A DNA stretch of 61,774 bases from a virus, in IMG/VR virus record IMGVR_UViG_3300046530_000117, positions 1-61,774 of that record; one strand, 5' to 3'. Position 1 is the first letter of the stretch. Every line of letters begins with the position of its first letter. The notes beneath the pieces were generated by a model. It was not told where the DNA came from. It made no database searches and saw nothing but the letters and a program-made list of their open reading frames with translations. Positions 43,178-50,892 of the stretch are shown piece after piece. The translations under genes were made by a program, and so were the position numbers.

Positions 43178-43671
43178 AACTGAACCCATTGGGCGGAATA
43201 GCCGGCGCGACGGGTCAGGGGCTCGTGAGCGGCCCGCAGCGTGTGTATGAACTCGGCGACGTCGTGGTTGGCCCGAGCGTACCCGAATTCGCGGGTTTCG
43301 ATGACTAGACGCGGCGGAATGGTCAGGACGTGATGCCACATCTGACGAAGAATGTCTGGCCACAGGAACCGGATTTTCGGATCGCGATGGCTGACGCCCA
43401 GTTCGTCGGTGCGACGATTTTGAACGTTCGCACCGTTGATCGAGGCTACGTGGTGGGACGGCACGAGGATCAAAGTCCAGTCGTGCGGATCGCTACGCGG
43501 CGGGTCTTTCAGGACTGACAGAGACGTCATGGTCTCCGGGTCCAACAAACGCTCCAGCATGTCGCGGGAAACTTGTTGACCTCCGTGGGATGTGCCGGGC
43601 GGGGTTTTCATCTCCATCCGACCTTCGACGATACCCGAGCGGGGCATGGGTCCGGGGTTCTTGGGTGGCAT
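43174..43671 (-). CDS. Uncharacterised protein
   Basis: This 165-residue protein begins at ATG 43671 behind GGAGGATTGACC, a strong ribosome site. It has no recognised domain; it has a polar, Pro-rich front (PPKNPGPMPRSGIVEGRMEM) and a later DWTLILVPSHHVASINGANV segment with PPRLVIETREFGYARANHDV. Coupled to the downstream gene by GTGA. Confidence 0.7.
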   Translation of the reverse strand: MPPKNPGPMPRSGIVEGRMEMKTPPGTSHGGQQVSRDMLERLLDPETMTSLSVLKDPPRSDPHDWTLILVPSHHVASINGANVQNRRTDELGVSHRDPKIRFLWPDILRQMWHHVLTIPPRLVIETREFGYARANHDVAEFIHTLRAAHEPLTRRAGYSAQWVQL

Positions 43672-43682
43672 GGTCAATCCTC

Positions 43683-43931
43683 CTAGCTCGAAACCTTGTG
43701 GAAGACGGAGCCGTCCAGTTTGACGCCGAAGACCGGGTGACCGGACTTGTCGAGGGACGCATAGGCGAAGTCTTCCAGGGAAGTGGGAGCCTCGGTCAGA
43801 CTGTCGCCCCAGCACACGAGGTCGGGGCGCGAGGGCGGAACGACGGCTTGGGGTTCGACCTTCGGCACAACCGACGCCGCAGCGCCGATCCCGAACAAGC
43901 CAAGCAGACCACGACGGTTGATTTTCGACAT
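43683..43931 (-). CDS. Small protein with Tat-like signal, GDS motif and a tail-fibre repeat unit
   Basis: This 82-residue protein starts at ATG 43931 behind GGAGGACTAAAATC. The N-terminus KINRRGLLGLFGIGAAASVV looks like a twin-arginine signal. It then has RPDLVCWGDSLTE, like the DVVVWGDSMPG block of the SGNH domain in the fibre at 35177-38920. It ends FAYASLDKSGHPVFGVKLDGSVFHK, which matches the fibre repeat GFVWALxDxxGRYxxAVxxDGS. It may be a decayed fibre fragment or an exported mimic that binds the receptor; both are inference. Confidence 0.72.
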   Translation of the reverse strand: MSKINRRGLLGLFGIGAAASVVPKVEPQAVVPPSRPDLVCWGDSLTEAPTSLEDFAYASLDKSGHPVFGVKLDGSVFHKVSS

Positions 43932-43950
43932 GATTTTAGTCCTCCTACCC

Positions 43951-43983
43951 AAAGGAAAAGGCCACCGGTTTCCCGATGGCCTT
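43951..43983 (-). terminator. Terminator downstream of the ParB/KorB-like gene
   Basis: On the minus strand AAGGCCATCGG and CCGGTGGCCTT pair over 11 bp around a GAAA tetraloop, followed by TTCCTTT. A position that is G-U on the minus strand is A-C on the plus strand, so it is a minus-strand terminator. Confidence 0.85.
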
Positions 43984-44065
43984 CCCAGGAGATGCGCTAT
44001 GAGAGAACTATGACCCTCGCGCTTCGCTTACAGCAGGCGGTCCCTTTCCGCGCAGCGGCGCAGCG

Positions 44066-45235
44066 TTAGAGGTCGCTGGCTTCGTCTTCGGCCGGGGCCT
44101 CCGCCTCGTCCTCGTTCTCGGTCTCGGCGTCGTCGGCCGTGCCGTCTTCCAGGGCCGGGGCTTCGCCGCCCGCCGGAGCTTCGTCTTCCAGGCCGTCCAG
44201 GGTGTCGTCGCGAACCGCCTGCTCGATGACCACCGTGATCTTGATGTCTTCCTCGACGAAGACGTCGGCCTTGGTGTTGGCGTCCACGTAGTTCCACCAC
44301 GTGGCGTCCTGGAAGAACAGGACGGGCTTGACCTCGTCCTTCGGGATGATCGCGCCCTTCTTCAGGTTGTAGGTGAGCGTGGCCTTGCCCTTGCCGTTGC
44401 GGCTGGAGACCGTGTTGGTGATCTTGTACTTGGCCGTCGCGCCGCCTTCGGCCTCGACTTCACCTTCGGCCTCGCCGATGTCCTTGGCCGTGGCCTTGGT
44501 CTTGCCCTTGGCGGCGGCCTTCTCGGCGGCCTTGTCCACGACCTTGCCCGCGTTCGCGCCGTGCTTGCGGAGCACCTTGACGGCCTCGGTGAAGGCCATC
44601 TTCTCGTTGATCACGGCGTTGCGAATCTTCGGCGGCGCACCGGCCATCAGCAGCAGGTCGTCCACGAAGCGCGGCGTGCAGGACAGGTGCTTGCCGATTT
44701 CCTCGTTGGTCTTGCCGTAGCCTTCGAGGCGCTTGGCCACGATGGCCTTTTCGACCGGTTGCAGGTTGCGGCCGGAGTTGGCCTGGACCAGGGCGACGGT
44801 CAGGTCTTCGACCGACGTCGAGCCGGGCTGCACGATCACGGGGACGTTCTGGATGTCCGCGCCGTACTTCTCGTTGGCGATGTCGATGGCGGCCCGGCGG
44901 CTGTAGCCGTCCGTGATGAACAGGACGTCGGCGTTGTCGGCGTCCTTGCCCGCGAAGACGGTCAGGGGCTTGGAGCGCAGGAAGCCGTTGGCGGCCATGG
45001 ACTGGGCCAGCTCGTCGATGTGCTGGTTGTAGGCCTTGGTGGCGATCCGGACGTTGAAGCCGTCGATACCGCGCAGGTTGGCGATCGGGGCGTCGAACAG
45101 TTCACCGGCGGCGGCGGAAGCGAAAGCGGTCTTGACGGCGGTCTTGATGGACCCGGCCGTGATGGTGTCAGCGTCGAACGCCGATTCCGGGATCACGAGC
45201 TTGGCGGCGGGCTTCTTGGAAGTAGCTTCGGTCAT
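44066..45235 (-). CDS. ParB/KorB-like DNA-binding protein
   Basis: This 389-residue protein has the ParB N-terminal fold. LRGIDGFNVRIATKAYNQHI leads to GYSRR (110-114, the GERR box of CTP-binding ParB proteins) and VQANSGRNLQP (150-160, like the EN.QR.DL.P box), then a KorB-type helix-turn-helix (KTNEEIGKHLSCTPRFVDDLL, about 175-195). A second domain (about 260-350) and an acidic tail (EAPAEDEASDL) follow. No ParA was found. The palindrome at 45218-45230 lies four bases inside the gene and encodes TEATSK. KorB of RK2 binds many dispersed 13-bp palindromes as a global repressor, so this is the leading candidate to bind the 39 sites; not shown. Confidence 0.85.
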   Translation of the reverse strand: MTEATSKKPAAKLVIPESAFDADTITAGSIKTAVKTAFASAAAGELFDAPIANLRGIDGFNVRIATKAYNQHIDELAQSMAANGFLRSKPLTVFAGKDADNADVLFITDGYSRRAAIDIANEKYGADIQNVPVIVQPGSTSVEDLTVALVQANSGRNLQPVEKAIVAKRLEGYGKTNEEIGKHLSCTPRFVDDLLLMAGAPPKIRNAVINEKMAFTEAVKVLRKHGANAGKVVDKAAEKAAAKGKTKATAKDIGEAEGEVEAEGGATAKYKITNTVSSRNGKGKATLTYNLKKGAIIPKDEVKPVLFFQDATWWNYVDANTKADVFVEEDIKITVVIEQAVRDDTLDGLEDEAPAGGEAPALEDGTADDAETENEDEAEAPAEDEASDL

Positions 45236-45462
45236 TTTGGTTTGTTCCCACGAGGAAGGTTGGACTTGGTTTGGGTGTAAGGGAAAGCTTGTTCGAACGC
45301 AACACGCCATTGACGGCGATACTCAACATACTTTTCCTGCGAACGCTGGAACCCTTCAAGGGCTTCAGGCGTTGGCCGGAACTTCACGTGAACCCGGCTC
45401 TTCTTGATCCCCGTGAAGGGACCAAGCGGCGAGACCACGCCGGAGCAGCAGCAAGGCTTCAC
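45232..45462 (-). CDS. Small protein between the GapR-like and ParB-like genes
   Basis: This 76-residue protein is basic and aromatic (VHVKFRPTPEALEGFQRSQE, KYVEYRRQWRVAFEQAF). The start GTG 45462 overlaps the GapR-like stop (GTGA) and its stop overlaps the ParB-like ATG (ATGA), so the three are coupled. Not recognised; a DNA-related partner is possible from context. Confidence 0.7.
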   Translation of the reverse strand: MKPCCCSGVVSPLGPFTGIKKSRVHVKFRPTPEALEGFQRSQEKYVEYRRQWRVAFEQAFPYTQTKSNLPRGNKPK

Positions 45463-45779
45463 AGGTCACCGGTCGCCGACAGGTAGAGGCCCAGAATGGT
45501 CTCCTCTTCCTGGCGCTTGGCCCGGTCCATAGCCCGAATCTTGACGACCTTCTTGCCGATCTTGACATCGAAGCCCATGCCTTTCGCTTCGGCCCAGACC
45601 TCTTTCTCCTGCTCAGCGATCTCAGCCTTCTCGACGCGAAGTTTTTCAACTCGCTCGATGACGCTCAGCAGCGCGCCTGCGGCGTTATCGCCGATCACGC
45701 TCTGCTGACGGGCCACGGCCTCGGCCATTGCTTCGTCGGAGGTATCGAAGGTGTCGTCTTCGGTAGTCCTGCTAGGCAT
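45459..45779 (-). CDS. GapR-like protein (DUF2312)
   Basis: This 106-residue protein matches DUF2312: LLSVIERVEKLRVEKAEIAE, EVWAEAKGMGFDVK, then RAKRQEEETILGLYLSATGD. GapR is a nucleoid-associated protein of alphaproteobacteria that binds A/T-rich overtwisted DNA; phage homologues occur. It has an extra acidic front of about 20 residues. GGAG precedes ATG 45779. Its operon with the ParB/KorB-like gene points to a DNA-organising or regulatory role. Confidence 0.87.
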   Translation of the reverse strand: MPSRTTEDDTFDTSDEAMAEAVARQQSVIGDNAAGALLSVIERVEKLRVEKAEIAEQEKEVWAEAKGMGFDVKIGKKVVKIRAMDRAKRQEEETILGLYLSATGDL

Positions 45780-45802
45780 CGTTTCTTTTCTCCGTTGTCG
45801 CT

Positions 45803-45832
45803 ATCTTTGGCGCTACGGATTTCAGGTGTCAA
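45803..45832 (-). promoter_or_regulatory. Candidate promoter for the GapR/ParB-like operon
   Basis: On the minus strand TTGACA (45832-45827) is followed after 18 bases by AAAGAT (45808-45803), about 24 bases before ATG 45779. The -35 is perfect and the -10 weak. It lies in the end of the 45822 gene, next to the palindrome at 45840-45852. Confidence 0.4.
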
Positions 45833-46190
45833 GCTCTTCGGAAGTTATTTCCGACATGAACAGCGAAAAAGTTTCGATCAGGCGATCCACGACCTCCTCC
45901 AGGCGGCCTTCCGGCGTGTCCGGGTACTTCGGCCGAGCTTTACGGTTGTCCGGCTTGCAGTGGTTCGCGAGGAACTTGGCGTACATGGCGACGCCCTTGG
46001 CCGTGGCTTCCTCGGCGGTCGAGCCGTAGATGCTGGTCATGAGCGTCATCGTCGGGTTCTGGTAGAACTGGACGAGGTACATCTTGTCCATGGGCGTGTT
46101 GTCCGGATCGATGTCCTCGTCACGCAACACGTAAACCCGGCGCGGGAACATGCGGTCGATCAGCTCGACGATTTCTTGGGCGGTTCTCAC
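45822..46190 (-). CDS. Uncharacterised protein
   Basis: This 122-residue protein starts at GTG 46190, whose GTGA overlaps the preceding stop, with GGAAG upstream. It has ELIDRMFPRRVYVLRDEDID, TSIYGSTAEEATAKGVAMYA and a C-terminal EITSEELDT, where EITSE is the palindrome at 45840-45852. No family recognised. Confidence 0.7.
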   Translation of the reverse strand: MRTAQEIVELIDRMFPRRVYVLRDEDIDPDNTPMDKMYLVQFYQNPTMTLMTSIYGSTAEEATAKGVAMYAKFLANHCKPDNRKARPKYPDTPEGRLEEVVDRLIETFSLFMSEITSEELDT

Positions 46191-46396
46191 GGGTAGGCTT
46201 CCTTGATGGACCGCGCGCGGTCGATGGTGACGTCGATCAGGCCGAGATCGACAACGGAGGCGCGACGCCAGCGGGTGCGCGTTTCGCTGAAACACGTACG
46301 CCAGTCGTAGTCGTCGAAGGCTTCCTCGACGAACAACGCCAGCTTGCCGAAAATTCCGGAGCGCCATTCGCAACGTCCAGTTAGGCACGGTTTCAT
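46187..46396 (-). CDS. Small uncharacterised protein
   Basis: This 69-residue protein begins at ATG 46396 overlapping the preceding stop (ATGA). It has two Cys near the N-terminus (PCLTGRCEWRSG) and basic/acid mixed helices. Longer upstream reading in this frame would cover neighbouring genes and is rejected. Confidence 0.65.
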   Translation of the reverse strand: MKPCLTGRCEWRSGIFGKLALFVEEAFDDYDWRTCFSETRTRWRRASVVDLGLIDVTIDRARSIKEAYP

Positions 46397-46611
46397 AGTC
46401 GGCCCTTTCCGATCTTGAGTTTGCGCAGCTTCTTGCGCTTGACCGGCGGCCGGGGCTTCGGCTGGATCGGTTTGACGTACACCGGGACGTCCATGGCGGC
46501 CTTCTGGTGGCTCAAGGCCAGGGAAAGCACCGCCGCTGCGTGGAGGGCGACGCCCCGGCCGCCGGTCACGCCTGCGATCAGACTGATGTTGACCTTGGGT
46601 GATTTGCTCAC
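46393..46611 (-). CDS. Small basic-tailed protein
   Basis: This 72-residue protein has a Gly/Ala-rich front (AGVTGGRGVALHAAAVLSLA) and a highly basic Pro/Lys end (PRPPVKRKKLRKLKIGKGRL), which suggests nucleic-acid contact. It overlaps the genes on both sides by four bases. Not recognised. Confidence 0.65.
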   Translation of the reverse strand: MSKSPKVNISLIAGVTGGRGVALHAAAVLSLALSHQKAAMDVPVYVKPIQPKPRPPVKRKKLRKLKIGKGRL

Positions 46612-46862
46612 GAGTTGGCCTTCCGCAGGATGGCGTCACCGTGGCAAACCTTGGGCGCGCAGAAGCAGAGGAGATGCTTGCCCCGCAGGGCCGACACGTC
46701 GAGGTTCGGCAGGACTTCCCGCTCGAACCGACGAATGACCTCGGCGCGGTCGCCGTGTTGTCCGATCTTGAACGGGTTCCCGTAGTCGGAACCACGGCCG
46801 ATGTACACTGCACTTGCCGGATAGTCGCCGGGGCCGTGTTTGTTCCAGACGCGAGGGATCAT
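46608..46862 (-). CDS. DUF4326 protein
   Basis: This 84-residue protein matches DUF4326: VYIGRGSDYGNPFKIGQHGD near the front, then LRGKHLLCFCAPKVCHGDAI with conserved Cys and CHGD. The family is common in phages with no proven activity; the pattern suggests a small nucleotide- or metal-related enzyme. A weak palindrome relative is just upstream (46866). Confidence 0.85.
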   Translation of the reverse strand: MIPRVWNKHGPGDYPASAVYIGRGSDYGNPFKIGQHGDRAEVIRRFEREVLPNLDVSALRGKHLLCFCAPKVCHGDAILRKANS

Positions 46863-47179
46863 TTCAGAAGTTCCTTCTCACGCTCTTGACGTCGAGCCAC
46901 GCCGACAATCCGCGCGCCGGTCTTGCCCTGCGGATCGATAAGCTGGGGGCGCGACCGGCCGTGGAGTTGACGCATGACCACGACCTTGACCGGCTGGTCC
47001 AGCGTGTTGAAAACGACTGCGTATAGGCGAGGCGGCCCGTCACCGCGCGCCGAACGAGCCTCTACGGAGACCATCCGCATCAGCGGTCCCGGCTGCGGGA
47101 CCATGACGTTGCAGACCTTCGGTTTGACGCCGAGCGGATGCCCGTGGCCGGGCGGCGTAGCCCACATGACGGCGATCAT
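46859..47179 (-). CDS. Uncharacterised protein
   Basis: This 106-residue protein has no recognised domain; it is Val/Pro-rich with RLYAVVFNTLDQPVKVVVMR in the centre and a basic end RRQEREKELLK. It overlaps both neighbours as ATGA. Function unknown. Confidence 0.65.
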   Translation of the reverse strand: MIAVMWATPPGHGHPLGVKPKVCNVMVPQPGPLMRMVSVEARSARGDGPPRLYAVVFNTLDQPVKVVVMRQLHGRSRPQLIDPQGKTGARIVGVARRQEREKELLK

Positions 47180-47604
47180 TCGTCGACTCCCGTATGCTTT
47201 TGATCGTCATACCAGCCGCCGAACCGATCGACCGCCGGGCTGAAGTGGCAATCACGCATCCATGTACAGCGATGGCGCAGGAGGCCAGTGTCCGGCCACT
47301 TGTCGATGACGGGTCCGTAGAGGATGCGGCCGAAGAAGTTGTGAGCCTTCACCGCACCCCGCTTCCGGACGTGTGGATATCCGCCGTGGCTGGCGTCGTG
47401 CGCAGCAGTCAGGCCAAGGTCCGCGAAGTGCATCATGCGCCGCATCTTCGACTGAAGATCGATGATCCAGTTCCAGTAGCGTCCGGTGGTCTCTTGCAGC
47501 TCGTCACGCTGGCGACGCAGACCATCGTTTTCCTCGCTCAACTTCATAACGAGCGCCTCAAGAGACTTAATGTACGCGGCGTACCTGTCACGATGGTCAT
47601 CCAT
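47176..47604 (-). CDS. Uncharacterised coiled-coil protein
   Basis: This 142-residue protein starts at ATG 47604 overlapping the upstream stop as TAATG. An N-terminal coiled coil (YIKSLEALVMKLSEENDGLR) is followed by a His/Cys-containing half (HFADLGLTAAHDASHGGY, RHRCTWMRDCHF). No family recognised. Confidence 0.65.
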   Translation of the reverse strand: MDDHRDRYAAYIKSLEALVMKLSEENDGLRRQRDELQETTGRYWNWIIDLQSKMRRMMHFADLGLTAAHDASHGGYPHVRKRGAVKAHNFFGRILYGPVIDKWPDTGLLRHRCTWMRDCHFSPAVDRFGGWYDDQKHTGVDE

Positions 47605-48506
47605 TATTCCTGCTCCTCGTTGTCGTCGCCGATCCCGAGACGTTGGACCAGCTCTTGTACGTACATCTTCTCCTCGACCTCGCGCTGGAGGGAGGCGTCC
47701 CACTTGTCCACGTCGCGGACCTTCTCGACCGCGTCGCGGATCAGGCGTTGAATTTCGGCGGGTTCATGGGCGTCCAGTTCCCAGCACTCGTCCCCGTGCG
47801 GCCAGTTTTTGATCCGTAGGTCCCGGTCCTTGATCGGGTTCGACGGCAGGTCGAACTCTTCGACTTGATCGTAGGTCAGGGCGAGCCGCTGGACGAGGAT
47901 CGGCGTGCCGCAGTACAGCGTGAGCTTTTCCTGGATATCACGGTACATGTCGAGCCCGGCCCAGTCGTAGTCCGAGAAGTAAAAGATGATCGGACGTTGA
48001 CCGTTCTTGATGTACTGGGCGAACCGCTGGGCCGCACGCCACGCCTCGGAGTGGCTGTTGTAACCCTTGGTCGCGTAGTAATCGACCTCAAGCTCGTTAC
48101 AGACCTGCCCGAGGATTCCTTCCTGCGACTTCTTCTCGACCCAGAACTCCGGACGCATGGGCTGGTCCGCCCACTTGTCGCGGGTGTACTGGTTCTCGAT
48201 GCCCTTGAAAAGGTCGTGGGGGTGCTCGGTGTAGCCGAGACCCTTAAGGCCACGCTCCAGGTCCACAATGGCCGTCCAGCTAACCAGACCAGCCTCGCGA
48301 GCCCGGCTCAGCAGAGGGATCAGGTTCTTGTAGTTGGCCTGCGTGTTGTCGTAGTCGGCCCGGTTGGTCAGCTTGTAGTGAATCTGGCGAACCGTGAGCT
48401 TCTGTTTCATCTCCTCGTACTCCGCGATGATCGCGTTGACGTGGGAGATCAGGATCAGCGATTTGTCGCGGAACTGGTGATCGACGTATTTGCGGAAAAC
48501 GGTCAT
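47604..48506 (-). CDS. TOPRIM-domain protein related to topoisomerase VI subunit A
   Basis: This 300-residue protein has a winged-helix-like front (LTVRQIHYKLTNRADYDNTQ, LSRAREAGLVSWTAIVD) and a TOPRIM-like core with E124 in WVEKKSQEGI and D179/D181 in IIFYFSDYDWAGLDM, as in Spo11/TopoVIA relatives. The Tyr of a topoisomerase active site is not evident, so a nuclease or DNA-binding role is as likely. The promoter at 48513-48541 places the -10 six bases before ATG, predicting a leaderless message. Confidence 0.75.
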   Translation of the reverse strand: MTVFRKYVDHQFRDKSLILISHVNAIIAEYEEMKQKLTVRQIHYKLTNRADYDNTQANYKNLIPLLSRAREAGLVSWTAIVDLERGLKGLGYTEHPHDLFKGIENQYTRDKWADQPMRPEFWVEKKSQEGILGQVCNELEVDYYATKGYNSHSEAWRAAQRFAQYIKNGQRPIIFYFSDYDWAGLDMYRDIQEKLTLYCGTPILVQRLALTYDQVEEFDLPSNPIKDRDLRIKNWPHGDECWELDAHEPAEIQRLIRDAVEKVRDVDKWDASLQREVEEKMYVQELVQRLGIGDDNEEQE

Positions 48507-48512
48507 GAAGTG

Positions 48513-48541
48513 ACCCTAGTCGTACCCGAAAACCGTGTCAA
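48513..48541 (-). promoter_or_regulatory. Early promoter with TGACACGG half-site; leaderless
   Basis: On the minus strand TTGACA (48541-48536), 17 bases, TAGGGT (48518-48513), then six bases to ATG 48506. The -35 overlaps TGACACGG, one arm of the inverted repeat found at three other promoters. Confidence 0.7.
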
Positions 48542-48553
48542 GCGGCTCGGAAG

Positions 48554-48772
48554 TTATTTCCGAAGACGGTCCTTCAGGGTGTCGAGAATGGCTTCCGCTT
48601 TGCTCGTGCTCTTGCGCAGCTCGGCGAAAGCCTCGGAGATCGGCGTGTGACATTTCCAGTGGCGGGTCTTCTTGGTTTCCTTGTTGGCCACGAGGCCATA
48701 ACAAGGTTCGCCGCCGAGGATCGCCTTGCCGCAACGATCACAGGTCCAGCCTGTAGGTTCACCTTCACGCAT
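48554..48772 (-). CDS. Small zinc-ribbon protein
   Basis: This 72-residue protein has TGWTCDRCGKAILGGEPCYG and HWKCH, a zinc-ribbon with LIM-like spacing, and a helical end. The stop TAA lies within the palindrome at 48549-48561. Its start overlaps the upstream stop. Confidence 0.72.
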   Translation of the reverse strand: MREGEPTGWTCDRCGKAILGGEPCYGLVANKETKKTRHWKCHTPISEAFAELRKSTSKAEAILDTLKDRLRK

Positions 48773-49002
48773 CAGAAGTACGGCTCCTCTTCATCGCTCT
48801 CCACGAAGGAGGCCCAGCGATCCCGCTTGACGGCCTCTTCGTGGGTCAGCTCGACGTACTTCGACACGCCGAACTCACGAACGGCGTTCAAGTCGTAGTG
48901 CGGCGAATCTTCCTTCGGACACGAGCCTTTGCACTGAGACCAATCGTCTCCGCTGAGTTTCTTGCATTTTTGACACTCAACATACTCGCTTACCGTGGTC
49001 AA
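48772..49002 (-). CDS. Small Cys-rich protein
   Basis: This 76-residue protein has CQKCKKLSGDDWSQCKGSCP, probably a zinc-binding site, and an acidic end DEEEPYF. It overlaps both neighbouring genes. Not recognised. Confidence 0.68.
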   Translation of the reverse strand: MTTVSEYVECQKCKKLSGDDWSQCKGSCPKEDSPHYDLNAVREFGVSKYVELTHEEAVKRDRWASFVESDEEEPYF

Positions 49003-49250
49003 CGTCTTGCTCCAGGTTCACCTTTCCACATCACGGTACCCAGGCCCTTGCAGGCATATCCTTGGTAGCCGCGCTTGCGGATTCTGTAGTTTCGTTCACC
49101 GATGGTCTCAAACAGGTACATCGTAAGCGCGCCGTAGCCGAAATCGAACACGCAGTAGTGGAACCGCACGCCCGGCATCATGCTAGGCTTCCACGAGTCC
49201 TTGACGTAGAGCCGGACTTTCTGGTCGATGCTGGGCTTGGTCCGCTTCAT
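48999..49250 (-). CDS. Small uncharacterised protein
   Basis: This 83-residue protein is basic and aromatic (IDQKVRLYVKDSWKPSMMPG, YRIRKRGYQGYACKGLGTVM). No domain recognised. Overlaps the next gene by four bases. Confidence 0.65.
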   Translation of the reverse strand: MKRTKPSIDQKVRLYVKDSWKPSMMPGVRFHYCVFDFGYGALTMYLFETIGERNYRIRKRGYQGYACKGLGTVMWKGEPGARR

Positions 49251-49254
49251 CGTC

Positions 49255-49476
49255 TCAACCTATCCGAATCGGCAGGACGAACGGAAGCGGCGGAAGAGGA
49301 TTAAAGGTGCAATCACTGCACTTCTCGTCGTCCCCAATTGGCCGGTCGTAGTGCGCGGGTACCGTCCAGGTTTTGCCGTTCGGACGGCGCAAAGCGATGT
49401 GCCGAGGGCAGATGACCCATCCGTCCCAGTAACGACGCCAGCCTTGTTTCTCCCTGGTCGAGAGTGCGCGGTTCAT
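49255..49476 (-). CDS. Small uncharacterised protein
   Basis: This 73-residue protein has WRRYWDGWVICPRHIALRRP and DDEKCSDCTFNPLPPLPF, with Cys pairs that could bind a metal. It lies one base from the end of the DUF2786 gene. Not recognised. Confidence 0.65.
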   Translation of the reverse strand: MNRALSTREKQGWRRYWDGWVICPRHIALRRPNGKTWTVPAHYDRPIGDDEKCSDCTFNPLPPLPFVLPIRIG

Positions 49477-49477
49477 A

Positions 49478-50542
49478 CTAGCTCAAAGCTCCTGCGGGTT
49501 TCGCCTTGTCGGCTTGCTTGTAGATCGACACACGTTCACCGGCCTCGTAGCCAGCACGGCGCATGTGGGGGTTTCCCTTGGTCGGGGTCGGGCGATAGCT
49601 CCAGCCGCCACGGGAGACGTAGGCGGCGCGGCGCTTGGCGTTCTTCTCCTCGCGCTTGCGCTCCTCGGCCCGCTCTTTCTCGCGACGCTCGTAGTAGGCC
49701 TTGGCCTCTTCCGGGTTGTCGGCGCACCACTGGACCCATTCGGCCTCGGCTTCCGCTCGGGCCTTCGCGTCCCTGGCGCGGCTCTCGGCGATGCGGGCTT
49801 CCTCGGCCGCCTTGCGAGCATGGCGCTCCGGGTCCAGGAAATCCTTGTTGGCCTCTTCCTCGTCCTTCGTGTAGGTCGAGAGCGTGATCGCGCGCTCCAT
49901 CGACACTGTGGACCGGCCTTCCTCGCGGGCCTTACGCTCGCGCTCCAGCTTCTCGTCGGCCTCGCGCTGCTTCTGTTCGATCTGCGCATCGTACAATTTC
50001 TCGCAGACCCGTTCGGCGATCCCGGCGCGGTACTCGTTGGCGTCGGTGCTGTAGTATTCGATGTCGCGCTCGTTGCACTCGTCGCGGGTGATCCGTTCGA
50101 TCGCCTGCTCCAGGTACTCGGCCATCATGTGCGTAGCCTTGACGTTCATCGTGCGGCCGACGACCCGGTGGAATGGCAGGAACCGCTCACGGTCGATGAC
50201 GCGCTTGAAGCCGGTAGGCGTGCCGATCGTCTTGTAGGTGACCGTGCGCTCGGTGACGATGAAGTGCAGACAGAAATTCAGCTTGGCGACGTCGCCCCAC
50301 AACTCCTGTTGCCACTTCTTGTGGCCGGATTTGAACTTCAGCTCGGACCGCTTGCCCTTGTCGCCCGTGTTCTGCTCGATAGCAGCGGTGGACAGGTTGT
50401 AGAGGCGCATCCACTCCTCGGCCTTCGCCATCGCGCGTTCGGCCATGATCGGGTTGGACTTATCCGCAGCCATGCGGAGCATCTTTTCGATCTTGTGGGC
50501 GATCTCAAGTTGCTCGGGGCTCAGTTCGTTGTCGGAAGTCAC
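49478..50542 (-). CDS. DUF2786 protein with long charged coiled coil
   Basis: This 354-residue protein opens with the DUF2786 signature (IAHKIEKMLRMAADKSNPIM, then ERAMAKAEEWMRLYNLS). A middle domain follows, then a long Arg/Glu/Ala helix (about 190-310). The start GTG 50542 is inside the palindrome at 50534-50546, where it overlaps the upstream TGA as GTGA, so one 13-bp site holds a stop and a start. Confidence 0.8.
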   Translation of the reverse strand: MTSDNELSPEQLEIAHKIEKMLRMAADKSNPIMAERAMAKAEEWMRLYNLSTAAIEQNTGDKGKRSELKFKSGHKKWQQELWGDVAKLNFCLHFIVTERTVTYKTIGTPTGFKRVIDRERFLPFHRVVGRTMNVKATHMMAEYLEQAIERITRDECNERDIEYYSTDANEYRAGIAERVCEKLYDAQIEQKQREADEKLERERKAREEGRSTVSMERAITLSTYTKDEEEANKDFLDPERHARKAAEEARIAESRARDAKARAEAEAEWVQWCADNPEEAKAYYERREKERAEERKREEKNAKRRAAYVSRGGWSYRPTPTKGNPHMRRAGYEAGERVSIYKQADKAKPAGALS

Positions 50543-50892
50543 TTCGGCATGATCCTGCTGTTGTCGAGGTGGAATTGCTTGATCAGACCCGCGAGGCGCT
50601 TGTCCTCTTCATCGTAGGCAACTTGGCTGATCTTGCCGCGCTTCAGTTCCCAACGCAGTTCCAGGCGCTCACGGCACAAGGCGTTGAGGTCCCGGACACG
50701 AGGCGGCATGACTTTAGCTTCAGCCGCCATCACGTCGGCCATGAGCGCGGTATCCTCATCCTCGTAGCTGACAACACCGTTGTCGGCTCGGATGACCGCG
50801 CTCATGACGTACTGTTCGAACCTGTCTTCCTTGATCCGGGTGAACTTCTTCACGCCGTTCTCGGTCCAGGTGATGCGGAGGGTCTTGATCAT
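50539..50892 (-). CDS. Uncharacterised early protein with leaderless promoter
   Basis: This 117-residue protein has a beta-rich front (TLRITWTENGVKKFTRIKED) and a helical, charged back half. No family recognised. Its promoter's -10 ends six bases before ATG 50892, so the message should start at or near the start codon. Confidence 0.7.
   Translation of the reverse strand: MIKTLRITWTENGVKKFTRIKEDRFEQYVMSAVIRADNGVVSYEDEDTALMADVMAAEAKVMPPRVRDLNALCRERLELRWELKRGKISQVAYDEEDKRLAGLIKQFHLDNSRIMPK

Noticed and set aside
46187-46813. Long upstream extensions of several minus-strand frames (also 43174-43815, 45822-46388, 47176-47703)
   Set aside because: The extensions are Arg/Pro-rich shadows over neighbouring genes; internal starts with stop/start overlap and ribosome sites are preferred.
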